Shown piece after piece: positions 17,967 through 27,116 of a stretch of DNA of 64,000 nucleotides. Numbering within the stretch: position 1 is the first letter of the stretch; each line of letters begins with the position of its first letter. Position numbers and translations under genes: made by a program. The notes below the pieces were generated by a model. That model was not told the DNA's origin. It saw only the letters and a list, made by a program, of their open reading frames with translations, and did not search any database. This DNA comes from Planctomycetota bacterium (GTDB taxonomy: Bacteria > Planctomycetota > J058 > JAJDCP01), in contig JAJDCP010000112.1 in NCBI GenBank assembly GCA_029260765.1, positions 1-64,000 on the forward strand. The letters are read 5' to 3'.

Positions 17967-19241
17967 ATGAGCGAAGCACTCCCTGATCGGACCTTGGAAG
18001 TCTGCGTGGTCGGCGCAGGTGCCGCCGGACTCTGGGCGGCTGCCCAGGCAGCGCAGGGCTGCCGCGATGTCTGGCTGCTCGAAAAGACCCTGCGTATCGG
18101 CAGCAAGATCCTGGCCAGCGGGGGGACGCGCTGCAACCTGACCACCACCCTTGGCCCGCGGGACGCCGCCGCACTGTTCGGCAAGCAGGCGGCCCGTTTC
18201 CTCGCGCCAGCATTCGCCGCCCTGCCCCCGGCGAAGGTCCGCGAACACTTCCACCGGCTCGGGGTGCCCACGATCACGGAGCCAGAGCTGGAGAAGGTGT
18301 TTCCGCGCTCCCAACGTGCGCGCGACGTGCGCGACGCTCTGCTCGTCGACGCACGCAACCGGGGCGTGCGGGTCGTCTCCGACTGCCCGGTGCGCGCTGT
18401 GCGGCCCGTCTCCGACGGCTTCGAGCTGCAGCTGCCGGGCAGGGCGCTGCGTTGCAGGCGCGTGCTGCTGTGCCCGGGAGGAAAGAGCTATCCCAAGACG
18501 GGCACCACCGGCGACGGCTACTCATGGCTGTCGCAGCTGGGTCTCAAGCTGCTCCCCAGAGTTCCCGCGCTGGTGCCGCTGACCAGCGCAGCCGGCTGGG
18601 TGCGTGCGCTGAGCGGCATCGCGCTGCAGGCTTGTGAGGCGCGTCTGCTCGACGCTAGCGGGCGGGAACTGGGACGGCGCCGGCGGCCCTTGCTCTTTAC
18701 CCATCATGGCCTGTCCGGGCCCGCCGCGATGGACCTGTCGGTACACGTGGCGCGCGGAGCCGGGCAACGTTTCGAGTTGGCTGTGGACATGTTTCCAGAG
18801 ACCACGGCCGAATCCTTGAGCACGGCTCTGATCGGGGCCGCCGGGCGGCGCGGCGGCGGCAAGCTCAGCCAGGTTCTCGAGCTGTTGGCCCCCGAGCCCC
18901 TGCCCCGCCGTCTGGTCGCTGCGTTGGCTCAGCAGGCAGGACTGCCAGGGCCCCAGGCCGAGCTCTCGCAGCTGCGCCGCGACACGCGCAAGCGGCTGCT
19001 GGGCCAACTCAAGGGACTTCGGGTGCAGGTAGAAGGGACGTTGGGCTTCCGCAAGGCCGAGGTGACGGCGGGTGGCCTGGCACTGCAGGAGGTCGAGCGC
19101 AAGACCATGGAGTGCAAGAAGTATCCGGGCTTGTATGTCTTCGGTGAGATCCTCGACCTGGCGGGTCCCATCGGGGGGCTGAACTTCCAGGCAGCGTTTG
19201 CCACGGGGCACCTGGCCGGGCTGGCCGCGGGACGCCGCTGA
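17967..19241 (+). CDS. BaiN/HI0933-like FAD-dependent oxidoreductase
   Basis: The 424-aa flavoprotein has an N-terminal dinucleotide-binding loop VVGAGAAGLWAA (about 14-25) and the family-typical ILASGGTRCNLT, CPGGKSYPKTGTTGDGY, LLFTHHGLSGPAAMDLS and C-terminal GEILDLAGPIGGLNFQAAFATG. This is the full HI0933/YhiN architecture. Members are annotated as NAD(P)/FAD-dependent oxidoreductases; one (BaiN) reduces bile acid intermediates, but the common cellular substrate is not established. No clear SD precedes the ATG. The gene runs divergently from ssrA and converges on the small membrane protein gene. Confidence 0.9.
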   Translation: MSEALPDRTLEVCVVGAGAAGLWAAAQAAQGCRDVWLLEKTLRIGSKILASGGTRCNLTTTLGPRDAAALFGKQAARFLAPAFAALPPAKVREHFHRLGVPTITEPELEKVFPRSQRARDVRDALLVDARNRGVRVVSDCPVRAVRPVSDGFELQLPGRALRCRRVLLCPGGKSYPKTGTTGDGYSWLSQLGLKLLPRVPALVPLTSAAGWVRALSGIALQACEARLLDASGRELGRRRRPLLFTHHGLSGPAAMDLSVHVARGAGQRFELAVDMFPETTAESLSTALIGAAGRRGGGKLSQVLELLAPEPLPRRLVAALAQQAGLPGPQAELSQLRRDTRKRLLGQLKGLRVQVEGTLGFRKAEVTAGGLALQEVERKTMECKKYPGLYVFGEILDLAGPIGGLNFQAAFATGHLAGLAAGRR

Positions 19242-19247
19242 GCTGCC

Positions 19248-19715
19248 TCAGCGTCGAGAGCGGTAGCCCGAGCGTGGCTCCGGCCCCGCGTCTCCCGCGC
19301 GCTCGATCCCCTGACGGATCAGCGCCTTGAGTCGCTCTACCGGAGGTCCAGGGAAATTCAGCTTCTGCCGTCGACCATTGGCCATCGTAAGCATCAATAG
19401 ACGTACCGTGCGTTCCCCGTGTCGAGTCCGAACATACTCGCGCGTGATCTCCACGTCAGCGATGTCCTCTAGCTTGTAGACCTTTTTTCTGGCCAGGTAG
19501 GAGATCGTCACCGCCTGGAAGTCGATATCCAGTTTCGTCGGCAAAACGAGCAACAACAAGAACGGCACCACGGCCAGGAGCAACCCGAGCGCACCGACCT
19601 CGGCAAACAGATAGAAAGAACCCCCGATGCAGAGAGCGCTCACCAGGACGAGCGACAGGATCATGGAGATCCCCGGACGAAAACTCTGGGGCAAGCCGTA
19701 GCGCGACTGGTACAT
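19248..19715 (-). CDS. small membrane protein with PH-like cytoplasmic domain
   Basis: 155 aa; the ATG is preceded by AAGGAG. Two adjacent hydrophobic segments (about 15-37 and 42-60) form a hairpin, then a soluble part begins LDIDFQAVTISYLARKKVYKLEDIADVEITREYV, with the strand pattern of bacterial PH-like (YdbT/YdbS or DUF304-type) domains. Function unknown. A GC-rich hairpin (CCCCGC/GCGGGG, about 19735-19751) lies just before the SD and may terminate the upstream M20 peptidase transcript or modulate initiation. Confidence 0.7.
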   Translation of the reverse strand: MYQSRYGLPQSFRPGISMILSLVLVSALCIGGSFYLFAEVGALGLLLAVVPFLLLLVLPTKLDIDFQAVTISYLARKKVYKLEDIADVEITREYVRTRHGERTVRLLMLTMANGRRQKLNFPGPPVERLKALIRQGIERAGDAGPEPRSGYRSRR

Positions 19716-19771
19716 CGATCATCTCCTTTTCCCCGCCCCTACGCGGGGGCAACCAAAAACCGGATACGCCT

Positions 19772-21202
19772 TCAGTCCTCTTGACGGGGCAGGCTGCACA
19801 GGACCTCGGCCACCGCGCAGGTGAGGCGGGTGGCGTAGGGAACATGTAGGAACTCGTTCGGCCCGTGAGCGTTGGACTCAGGCCCCAGAACCCCCGTGAT
19901 CAGGAACTGCGCGCGCGGGAACTGCTCCCCCAACATCGCCATGAAGGGGATCGTGCCCCCTTCCCCCATCGCGGCGGCGGGCGCGCCGAACCATTGCCGC
20001 GAGGCGGCATCGACCGCGTCCTCCAACCAGGCCTCTCCGGGCGGCGCTTGCCAGCCGTCTGCCGCCTGCTCGGGCTCGAAGCTGACTCGGGCGCCGTAGG
20101 GCGGATTCTCGCAGAGCAGGCGGGCGACCTGCGCCGTCGCAGCCTCGGCGTCGACCCCGGGCGGAACACGCAGAGAGAGCTTGACGGCCGTTTGCGGACG
20201 CAGCACATTGCCGGCCTGCTCGAGTGCGGGCATGCCTTCGACACCCGTGACCGACAGCGACGGCCGCCAGGTGCGCGCGAGCACCAGCTCTGCCACATCG
20301 TCGCTGACAGGCCCCATGCCTTCGTGCCAGGCGTATTTGCTGTACAGTGTTTCACCCAGAATCGCCGCGGCAGCCTTTGCCTGCTCACGCCGCAGCGCGG
20401 GAATCTCCACGTGCAGCTGCTCGGGCAGCAGCCTGCCATCGCTCGCGTTCTCAAGCCGATCGAGCAGAATGCGTAGAATACGGAAGCTCGACGCCACAAC
20501 TCCCCCCGCATCGCCCGAGTGCACGCCTTCACGCAGCACCTGTACCCGCAGGGTGCCCGCCACCAACCCGCGCAGGCTGGTCGTCGCCCACAGGCGCTGA
20601 TAGTCGCCCGCGCCGCTGTCGAGGCAGATCACCAGGTCCGGTCGGCCGATCCGATCGGCGCAGGCCTGCATGTAGGCCGGTAGATCGGGAGAGCCCGATT
20701 CCTCACTGCACTCGATACACACCACGATCCGGGGCAGAGCGACGTTCTGCTCCTGCAGAGCCTTGACCGCCGCCACGCTGGCAAAAACCGCGTACCCATC
20801 GTCGGCCCCGCCCCGCCCGTAGAGGCGCCCCTGCTCGGGTCCGGCGGCCTCAACGTAGACGGGCGTCCAGGCGCCCAACCCCTCTCGCCAGCCCTCGAAG
20901 GGTGGCTGCTTGTCGAGGTGCCCGTACATCAGCACGTTCCCCGGGGCGCTGCCCTCGATTTCGAGCAGGAGCAACGGCGTACGGCCCGGCAACTGCATGA
21001 CCTCGAGCCGACTGCCCGCGACTTGCTGGCTCTCTACCCAGGCATGGGCAAGCTCGACAACACGCTGCATGTACCCGTGGGCCTGCCAGTCTGGATCAAA
21101 GGCCGGGCTCTGGTTGGGAATGCGGATGTACTCGATCAGGCTGGGGACGATCGAGTCCTTCCAGAGCTGCTCGATGCGTTCTTTGAGGGCGGCTGCTTGC
21201 AT
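19772..21202 (-). CDS. M20-family metallopeptidase (dipeptidase-like)
   Basis: The 476-aa protein is a co-catalytic di-zinc M20 peptidase. The ligand and catalytic motifs are YGHLDKQ (His95, Asp97), GRGGADDGY (about 130-136, bridging Asp), ECSEESGS (catalytic and ligand Glu 167-168), CLDSGAGD, and the C-terminal His in GPESNAHGPNE. The dimerisation domain lies in the middle (LREGVHSGDAGG onward). Relatives hydrolyse dipeptides or N-acyl amino acids in the cytoplasm; the substrate here is not deducible. GAGGA precedes the ATG. Confidence 0.93.
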   Translation of the reverse strand: MQAAALKERIEQLWKDSIVPSLIEYIRIPNQSPAFDPDWQAHGYMQRVVELAHAWVESQQVAGSRLEVMQLPGRTPLLLLEIEGSAPGNVLMYGHLDKQPPFEGWREGLGAWTPVYVEAAGPEQGRLYGRGGADDGYAVFASVAAVKALQEQNVALPRIVVCIECSEESGSPDLPAYMQACADRIGRPDLVICLDSGAGDYQRLWATTSLRGLVAGTLRVQVLREGVHSGDAGGVVASSFRILRILLDRLENASDGRLLPEQLHVEIPALRREQAKAAAAILGETLYSKYAWHEGMGPVSDDVAELVLARTWRPSLSVTGVEGMPALEQAGNVLRPQTAVKLSLRVPPGVDAEAATAQVARLLCENPPYGARVSFEPEQAADGWQAPPGEAWLEDAVDAASRQWFGAPAAAMGEGGTIPFMAMLGEQFPRAQFLITGVLGPESNAHGPNEFLHVPYATRLTCAVAEVLCSLPRQED

Positions 21203-21495
21203 GAGGGGTCCTCGTAGGGATATTCCCGAATGCTAGCAGATGGAGGCGTAGGTCGCGAGGGCCTGCGCGGCGTGGACAGTGGGCTCTTCCACCGGCGAGC
21301 AGGCGCCCCCGTTCATCGCCCTCGAGTTGCTCGGAAGTGGCGCCAGGGATGAGGTCTTGCGGTCGAGCCCGCGGTCATCGAGGCCGAAGGGCAACGTTTT
21401 CAGGCAGCCAAACCCGATGGGGAATGAACCCAGGCATTGCAACCGGACCAGCAAGATGGCAGACAAGGGGGACCGTGTATCCCAAGGAGCCAACG

Positions 21496-22308
21496 ATGTC
21501 CCCCCGATTCATCCTCCTCGCCGTGCTAGCATGCTCTGCCGGCCTGCTCGCAGACGAGAAGCCTTCCAAAGTCGTCAAGTCGGTCATCAAGGCCACGGTC
21601 CGCGCCGAGAGCTATGCTCTGGAGGTCCACAACGAGGGAGGTTTCGCCCGCGGCGCCGACCATGACGTGCGCAAGAACGAGATCTCTGGCGACTACAGCC
21701 TGACGACCGTCGGCAAGCTCACCCAGTTTCATGCGCCCGTGTCCGCATTCCGCCAACTCGGCCGCGACGGAGGCGCCTTGGAACAGGCCGGCGCATGGAT
21801 CAGCCTGGCACGGGAACGCGAGGGGCGCCTGCTCGACGGTCTGGTGACTCCCCTGGTCGAAGTGCTGGCCGAGGTCCTGAAGCTGAGCAGAAGCGCGAGC
21901 TGGGACGGCGAGGGCCGGTTGCGCCTGGACGGCTCGGCCAAGCTCGCCGCCGCCCATTTCATGCGGCTGCAGCGCAGTGGATACTTCGAAGATGAAGACC
22001 AGCTCGCCAACGCTCCGGCCGCGGGCTCCGACGAAGACTTCAACTGGGAAGTGCACGAGATCGTCGAGCGGGTCGACAAGAGCCGCGCTCAGGTCATCTA
22101 TTGGCTGCAGCTCGATGCAACGGGCAGCACTCTTGTCAGCGTCGAACGCTGCGTGGTGCTTGCGGTGCGTGAATCGTCTGGTGAGTCTCTCGAGCGCGCG
22201 CTCGGCGGTGCGGAGCATATCGCCTGGCGCACCAGCTATCAGCTGAGCCAGCTCGGCGAAGTCGAGCCCCCTGAGGTGCCCCAAGAGGCGCTGCGCTGGC
22301 TCCGCTAA
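21496..22308 (+). CDS. secreted protein of unknown function
   Basis: The chosen ATG (21496) follows AAGGAG by eight bases and starts a clear signal peptide (FILLAVLACSAGLLADE); an open frame upstream to 21337 has no signal. The mature part (about 250 aa) contains alternating strands and helices (ATVRAESYALEVHNEGGFARGADHDVRKNEISGDYSLTTVGKL) and resembles outer-membrane/periplasmic carrier proteins in texture, but I recognise no family. It converges on the FKBP gene, with 14 bases between. Confidence 0.75.
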   Translation: MSPRFILLAVLACSAGLLADEKPSKVVKSVIKATVRAESYALEVHNEGGFARGADHDVRKNEISGDYSLTTVGKLTQFHAPVSAFRQLGRDGGALEQAGAWISLAREREGRLLDGLVTPLVEVLAEVLKLSRSASWDGEGRLRLDGSAKLAAAHFMRLQRSGYFEDEDQLANAPAAGSDEDFNWEVHEIVERVDKSRAQVIYWLQLDATGSTLVSVERCVVLAVRESSGESLERALGGAEHIAWRTSYQLSQLGEVEPPEVPQEALRWLR

Positions 22309-22322
22309 CGAAGCCGGCGTGC

Positions 22323-22649
22323 TCAGTTGATGCCGAGCAGCTCCACCTCGAAAACCAGCGTGGCATTGGCGGGAATCACCCCACCGGCACCGCGCGAACC
22401 GTAGCCCAGCTCCGGCGGAATGGTCAGGCGGACCTTCTGTCCAACCTTCATCGTCGCCACGCCCTGGTCCCAGCCCTTGATCACCTGGCCCATCCCCAGG
22501 CGGAACTGGAACGGGCTGCCGCGGTCGACCGAGCTATCGAACTTCGAGCCGTCGGTCAACCAACCCGTGTAGTGGACCGACACGGTGTCGCCCCGTTTCG
22601 GCTGGGAACCCTCGGCTGCGGTGAGCTCTTCGATCTGCAGATCTGCCAT
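22323..22649 (-). CDS. FKBP-type peptidyl-prolyl cis-trans isomerase
   Basis: The 108-aa single FKBP domain has the standard order GDTVSVHYTGWLTDGSKFDSS, GQVIKGWDQGVATMKVGQK, ELGYGSRGAGGVIPANATLVFEVELL. All active-site aromatic residues (Tyr, Phe, Trp in VIKGWD, Tyr in YGSRG) are present. There is no signal peptide, so it is cytoplasmic. The frame opens upstream to 22745, but the FKBP domain begins at this ATG (22649). It catalyses proline isomerisation in protein folding. Confidence 0.95.
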   Translation of the reverse strand: MADLQIEELTAAEGSQPKRGDTVSVHYTGWLTDGSKFDSSVDRGSPFQFRLGMGQVIKGWDQGVATMKVGQKVRLTIPPELGYGSRGAGGVIPANATLVFEVELLGIN

Positions 22650-22855
22650 CGGTGAATCCTCTTGTGTGTTTATGTGGGCCCGCGGAACGTCCTGCCGCTG
22701 GGTGGAATGCGGGCGCAGCCTACCACAACCGGTTGCGCGGGGCAACCGCCGCCGGCGAGCGACTGCGCTCTGCAGGGCTACATTTCTCTACCGCCCACCG
22801 GTTGCCCTTGCTAGGATCCGCGCACATACCGTGCGTTGTCGTGTCAGGAGGGGAT

Positions 22856-24766
22856 GTGCCCCATCGTATCTGTTGGATGTGGATGCTTTTGCTTCTGGTC
22901 TCGCCGCTGTGGGCTCAAGACCCCGAGCCCGAGCAAGTTCCCGAGGCGCCCCCGGTCAGCTTGCGGGTCGCCGATGTCGATGCGGACAGTGTGCGTTTGG
23001 AGAGCGTGCTGTCTGAGAACGCGCCTGTAGATCTTCCCAAGTCGCTGAGCCTTCCGCGCGACGGCACCTCTGTCGAGCTGACAGTGCTGCTGCGTCCAAC
23101 CCCGGTCAAGAAGAAACCCTTCGACTGGTTCACCTCGCTCTACACCTTCCTCGGCGGGTTGGGGATCTTCTTCTTCGGTATGAAGAACCTCTCCGAGTCC
23201 CTGCAGAGCATGGCCGGCAACCTGATCCGCAAGACGATCAAGACGCTGACAGGCAACCGCTTCTCGGCCTTGATTGTCGGCACACTGGTGACCACGCTGG
23301 TGCAATCGAGCTCGGTCACTACGGTGATGGTGGTCGGCTTTGTCAACGCGGGTTTGATGACGTTGTCCCAGGCAGTCGGCGTCATCTTCGGGGCCAACAT
23401 CGGGACCACGATCACCGGCTGGATCATCTCGATCAAGATCGGCAAGTACGGCTTGCTGCTCGTCGGTCTGGGGATCTTCCCGATCCTGTTCTCGAACCGC
23501 AGCCACTGGAAGACGCTCGGGCGCCTCTTGCTGGCGCTCGGCTTCGTGTTCATGGGCCTGGAGTTCATGAGCGCTGCGTTCAAGCCGCTCAAGGACACCG
23601 TGACCTTCCAGGAGATGATGGTCTACTTCACGGCGGAGAACTACCTGAGTCTGCTGGCGTGTGTGGGCATTGGCGCCGGCCTGACTTTTATCGTGCAATC
23701 GAGCTCGGCCATGCTCGGTGTGACCATCGCCCTGGCCACCACCGGTGCGATCGGCTACCAGACGGCCGTGGCCCTGGTGCTCGGCGAGAACATCGGCACG
23801 ACCATCACCGCGCTGCTCGCGGCCGTAGGGGCGAACACCGACGCCAAACGCGCGGCCCGGGCCCATGCCACCTTCAACGTGATCGGTGTCTGTCTGATAC
23901 TGCCGGTCTTCTGGTGGTTCCTCGATCTGGTGGCGACAGTTGTGGGAGGCGATCCCAATGCCAATGTGGCGGTCACCATCGCGACCGCGCACAGTCTGTT
24001 CAATGTCACCATGAGCATTGCGTTCCTCCCCTTCTTGCCGCAGCTCGCACGCTTCGTCAGCTGGATCACGCCGCAGACACGTGCGAAGGAGGTTCCGCAC
24101 CTCAAATACCTGGGCAGCGCGGACATCAGATCTCCAGCTCTCGCTCTGTCGGGGGCAGAGAGCGAGTTGGGCAACATGGCCGCGATCGTGCGCGACCAGT
24201 TCGCGCTCGCGGGAGAGTACATACTGGCCCCGGAGCCAGACGTGGAGAAACGCGAACGCGTCCGCAAGAAGGAGGAGGTCACCGACCACATCCAGACCGA
24301 GATCACCCAGTTCCTTTGCCGAACCGCTGAGGCACAATTGTCCTTCGAGGAGTCGACGCTGGCCTACGGCATGATCCGTGCTGCCGATGAGCTTGAGAGC
24401 GTCGGCGACTACTGCAACTCCCTGGCCCGCTATCGAGACCGCCTCGAGAGCTCGGGCGAAAAACTCCCAAAGGCTGCCCTGGAAGACCTGCAAGGATTGC
24501 TGACGCGAGCACAGGAATTCTACGCGCTGGCCACCGCTCCTGTGGCAAGTGAAGAGATCTGGAACGTCGCACAGATCCGTGCCGAGCGCGAGTCTTTCAA
24601 GAAACGCACCAAAGAGGTCTTCGCGGCCCACCGTGAGCGCACCGAGAGCGGAGAATGCCCGCCGATCGCTGGTATGCTGTTCCGAGACCTGGTCAACGGC
24701 CTGCGCAAGATCATCAGCCACACCCTCAATCTCGTCGAAGCATTGAGCGGCGCGAACTCGGAGTGA
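22856..24766 (+). CDS. Na+/phosphate cotransporter with PhoU-like C-terminal domain
   Basis: GTG at 22856 follows AGGAGGGG; two in-frame ATGs a few codons later are alternatives, and the frame is open from 22652 without homology. The 636-aa product begins with a signal-like segment (LLLLVSPLWAQD) and about 60 extracytoplasmic residues, unusual for the family. Then come the two inverted NptA/PNaS repeats with duplicated QSSS motifs (TLVQSSSVTTVMVVGF, FIVQSSSAMLGVTIAL) and GANIGTTITG / GENIGTTITAL. From about residue 430 a helical PhoU-like domain follows, as in bacterial Na/Pi cotransporters. Role: phosphate transport coupled to sodium at the inner membrane. Confidence 0.9.
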   Translation: MPHRICWMWMLLLLVSPLWAQDPEPEQVPEAPPVSLRVADVDADSVRLESVLSENAPVDLPKSLSLPRDGTSVELTVLLRPTPVKKKPFDWFTSLYTFLGGLGIFFFGMKNLSESLQSMAGNLIRKTIKTLTGNRFSALIVGTLVTTLVQSSSVTTVMVVGFVNAGLMTLSQAVGVIFGANIGTTITGWIISIKIGKYGLLLVGLGIFPILFSNRSHWKTLGRLLLALGFVFMGLEFMSAAFKPLKDTVTFQEMMVYFTAENYLSLLACVGIGAGLTFIVQSSSAMLGVTIALATTGAIGYQTAVALVLGENIGTTITALLAAVGANTDAKRAARAHATFNVIGVCLILPVFWWFLDLVATVVGGDPNANVAVTIATAHSLFNVTMSIAFLPFLPQLARFVSWITPQTRAKEVPHLKYLGSADIRSPALALSGAESELGNMAAIVRDQFALAGEYILAPEPDVEKRERVRKKEEVTDHIQTEITQFLCRTAEAQLSFEESTLAYGMIRAADELESVGDYCNSLARYRDRLESSGEKLPKAALEDLQGLLTRAQEFYALATAPVASEEIWNVAQIRAERESFKKRTKEVFAAHRERTESGECPPIAGMLFRDLVNGLRKIISHTLNLVEALSGANSE

Positions 24767-25043
24767 AACGAAAGATACCGCCTGCTCTCATTCTATGCCA
24801 CCGATGCGTGGCCCCGCCATGGTGATTGGCCCCGTTTTTGCGGCTTCCCGGGAAAAGCCAGATAGGGACCCTTAGGTTGGCACTTTGCAACCAAAGCGGC
24901 ACGAAAACCACCATGCGTTCCACAATACTGAACCAGAACAGTTTCCGTTGCGGCAGCGCGACGCGCGGGCGGCCCCCGATGGGCCGCGCGCAAGCTCCGG
25001 GCCTTTCACGGTCCGGACAGCGAATGGGGAAGGAGGACTAGTG
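24767..25043 (+). promoter_or_regulatory. structured 5' leader of the zinc-ribbon kinase gene
   Basis: The 277 bases hold at least four inverted repeats: GGCTT/AAGCC (about 24842-24859), GGTTG/CAACC (24875-24892), GCGGCCC-ccgat-GGGCCGC (24969-24987, extendable past one mismatch) and TCCGGGCC-tttcac-GGTCCGGA (24996-25017). The last two stack directly before the AAGGAGG site at 25030-25036. No gene is visible; a folded leader that influences translation is the natural reading. I do not recognise a riboswitch class. Confidence 0.45.
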
Positions 25044-26639
25044 GTGTTTTGTAGCGACTGCGGTCAGGACAATCCGAAGTCTCAGGAGACCTGTGCCAGT
25101 TGTGGTGCCACTTTGATGGCCAGCTTCTCGTCGAGCACCTACCAGGTCAACGCCTCAGAGATCGTCGCCTACCTCGAAGCCTACCGGCACCGAGGCGGTC
25201 AACCCACAGGAGGGGACTCGGAGGACGGCACACAGAGCGGCTACGGCACCGAGACCACCGAGATCGATGTGCTCGCCGAGGTATTCCTCAGCCCCTTCCG
25301 CGATATCCTCAAAGGTTTCCGCATCGAGGGCAAGCTGGGCAAGGGTGGCATGGGCGTCGTGATGGCTGCCACTCAACTGAACCTGAACCGCAAAGTGGCG
25401 ATGAAGTTCCTGCCCCGGCTACGTTTTCGGGTCACAGAGGTCTTCGATCGCTTCAAACGCGAGGCCAAGACCCTGGCCCGACTCGACAACCCGTACGTCG
25501 TGCCGATCTATGAGCTGTTCGAGTCCAAGGGCCATCTATGTATCGTGATGGGATACGCAGAAGGCGGCTCGGTGCGCCAGCTGTTGAAGCGCGAGGGGCG
25601 GCTCAACGAAGAGCATGCAGCGGCTCTGGCCCAACAAACGGCTCTCGGGTTGTGGTCGGCGTCGCGAGAAGGCATCGTGCATCGCGACATCAAGCCCGGC
25701 AACCTGCTGCTGGACAAGAACGGCCGCATTCGCATCGCCGACTTCGGGCTGGCCAAACAGCTTGACGAATCGCAGCGCTTGACCCACGACGGTTCGATCC
25801 TGGGAACACCGGCATACATCTCCCCTGAACAGTGGAATGGCACGACGACGCCGGACCATCGTTCGGACCTTTATTCGTTGGGCTGCACGCTGTTTGAAAT
25901 GCTGACCGGGCGACCTCCCTTCGAGACTCGGGCCCGGCACCAGGTGATCAAGCAGCACATCCTCGACACACCTCCTGACGTGCGCGAAAGCCGGCCGGAG
26001 ATCTCTGACGGCCTGGCCGCGATCGTCGCCCGCCTGCTCGAGAAGGACCCGGACAAGCGTTTTCAGACAGGTGTTGAGCTGGCCGAAGCACTTGAGAGCT
26101 TCGCGATGCCGTGGAAACGGCGGCAGCTCAGCTCCGACGAGCTACCCCTGCCTGTACCCCTCACCGAGACCCCCTCAGGAACCCTGGCGGTGGCCGCCGC
26201 CCCACAAAGTTCATTTCTGGCCGGCACGCGCAACGCCTGGTTGCCCGTCCTGCTGCTGATCGCTTTCCTGGCAGCTGACCGCATGTTCGGACGCGTGGAG
26301 CGCGCCGAGACACGGCAGGACAACGGCTCGTTGGCCATTGCTTTCGACATGAAGACCTCTGCCGAGCGTGCGGCTGAGCGCTGGCAGCGGCTTCAACAAA
26401 ACACCCACCCCGACGAAACCAGCGATAGCCTTGCGGCCCACAGCCTGCTCGAAGAGGGGTTCTCGTTGATGAAGTCGGGCGAGTTCGCGCAGGCCATCAG
26501 CACATACATCGAAGCAGAGCAGCTGTTTGGCGATGCGATCGAACAGCTCTGGGAGCAACGGTTCGCGACTCTGGAGGACACGCTCCAGACGACAACGCAG
26601 ACGGCTCCGATTTTGGAGCTCGAAGCATCCGCCGACTGA
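25044..26639 (+). CDS. membrane-anchored Ser/Thr protein kinase with N-terminal zinc ribbon
   Basis: GTG 25044 lies seven bases after AAGGAGG; GTG 25041 is the alternative. Residues 3-20 (CSDCGQDNPKSQETCASC) form a four-Cys zinc ribbon. The kinase domain spans about 93-355: GKGGMGVV loop, VAMK Lys about 121, HRDIKPGN catalytic loop, DFGLAK, GTPAYISPEQW activation segment and DLYSLGCTLFEMLTGRPPF. One transmembrane helix follows (WLPVLLLIAFLAADRMFG), then about 110 residues outside with TPR-like helices (AHSLLEEGFSLMKSGEFAQAISTYIEAEQLF). All catalytic residues are present. The neighbouring Hpt and kinase-REC genes suggest one signalling module. Confidence 0.92.
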   Translation: MFCSDCGQDNPKSQETCASCGATLMASFSSSTYQVNASEIVAYLEAYRHRGGQPTGGDSEDGTQSGYGTETTEIDVLAEVFLSPFRDILKGFRIEGKLGKGGMGVVMAATQLNLNRKVAMKFLPRLRFRVTEVFDRFKREAKTLARLDNPYVVPIYELFESKGHLCIVMGYAEGGSVRQLLKREGRLNEEHAAALAQQTALGLWSASREGIVHRDIKPGNLLLDKNGRIRIADFGLAKQLDESQRLTHDGSILGTPAYISPEQWNGTTTPDHRSDLYSLGCTLFEMLTGRPPFETRARHQVIKQHILDTPPDVRESRPEISDGLAAIVARLLEKDPDKRFQTGVELAEALESFAMPWKRRQLSSDELPLPVPLTETPSGTLAVAAAPQSSFLAGTRNAWLPVLLLIAFLAADRMFGRVERAETRQDNGSLAIAFDMKTSAERAAERWQRLQQNTHPDETSDSLAAHSLLEEGFSLMKSGEFAQAISTYIEAEQLFGDAIEQLWEQRFATLEDTLQTTTQTAPILELEASAD

Positions 26640-26671
26640 ACGGCGGGAGGGATGACAGACTCTCGCATGCC

Positions 26672-26700
26672 TTCCAATTTTGTCGATCTCGACCTATAAT
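26672..26700 (+). promoter_or_regulatory. candidate promoter of the Hpt/kinase operon
   Basis: A perfect TATAAT at 26695-26700, 17 bases after TTCCAA (four of six -35 bases), sits 30 bases before the Hpt start and 33 after the kinase stop. It would let the Hpt and second kinase genes be transcribed independently of the first kinase. Confidence 0.4.
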
Positions 26701-26729
26701 CGGAGCGCCCCAATCGTTCAGGTGGACGG

Positions 26730-27113
26730 ATGTCCGGGCCCGAGCCCGCAGATAGCACTCTGCTCGCCAACCTCAGCGAGTTCAACGCCATGTTCGGCGC
26801 AGAAGTGACCGCGGCCATCGTGGCAAAATACCTAGATTCCTCCGCACAACTGATTGCCCAGATCCAAAACTGCTTGCCAGACCGGGCACAGCTTCGCGCC
26901 AAAGCACACAACCTCAAAGGTGCCTCGCTGAACATGGGTGCCGAGCAAGTCGCCCATGCCTGCGCAACCGTTGAGAGTCAGTGCGACGCAGCTGTCAACG
27001 ACGCCGTGCTGGCGGGTCTGATCGACCACCTGGTGACCTGTTTCGACCGCGTGCGCTCGCTGCTCAAGGCCTCGTCAGCTCCCCAACCGCAGCCGCCTGC
27101 ACAGGAAGGCTGA
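26730..27113 (+). CDS. histidine phosphotransfer (Hpt) domain protein
   Basis: This 127-aa all-helical protein has the Hpt motif AKAHNLKGASLNMGAEQVA with the phospho-accepting His at about residue 60. The following CATVESQCDAAV helix completes the four-helix bundle. Hpt proteins pass phosphoryl groups between receiver domains. No histidine kinase lies nearby, but the next gene, three bases downstream, encodes a kinase with two receiver domains. The short Pro/Gln tail looks unstructured. Confidence 0.88.
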   Translation: MSGPEPADSTLLANLSEFNAMFGAEVTAAIVAKYLDSSAQLIAQIQNCLPDRAQLRAKAHNLKGASLNMGAEQVAHACATVESQCDAAVNDAVLAGLIDHLVTCFDRVRSLLKASSAPQPQPPAQEG

Positions 27114-27116
27114 GGC

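Noticed and set aside
22844..24721. Long minus-strand open frame opposite the Na/Pi cotransporter
   Set aside because: Composition is His/Arg/Asp-rich mirror of transmembrane codons; the plus strand carries the family motifs.
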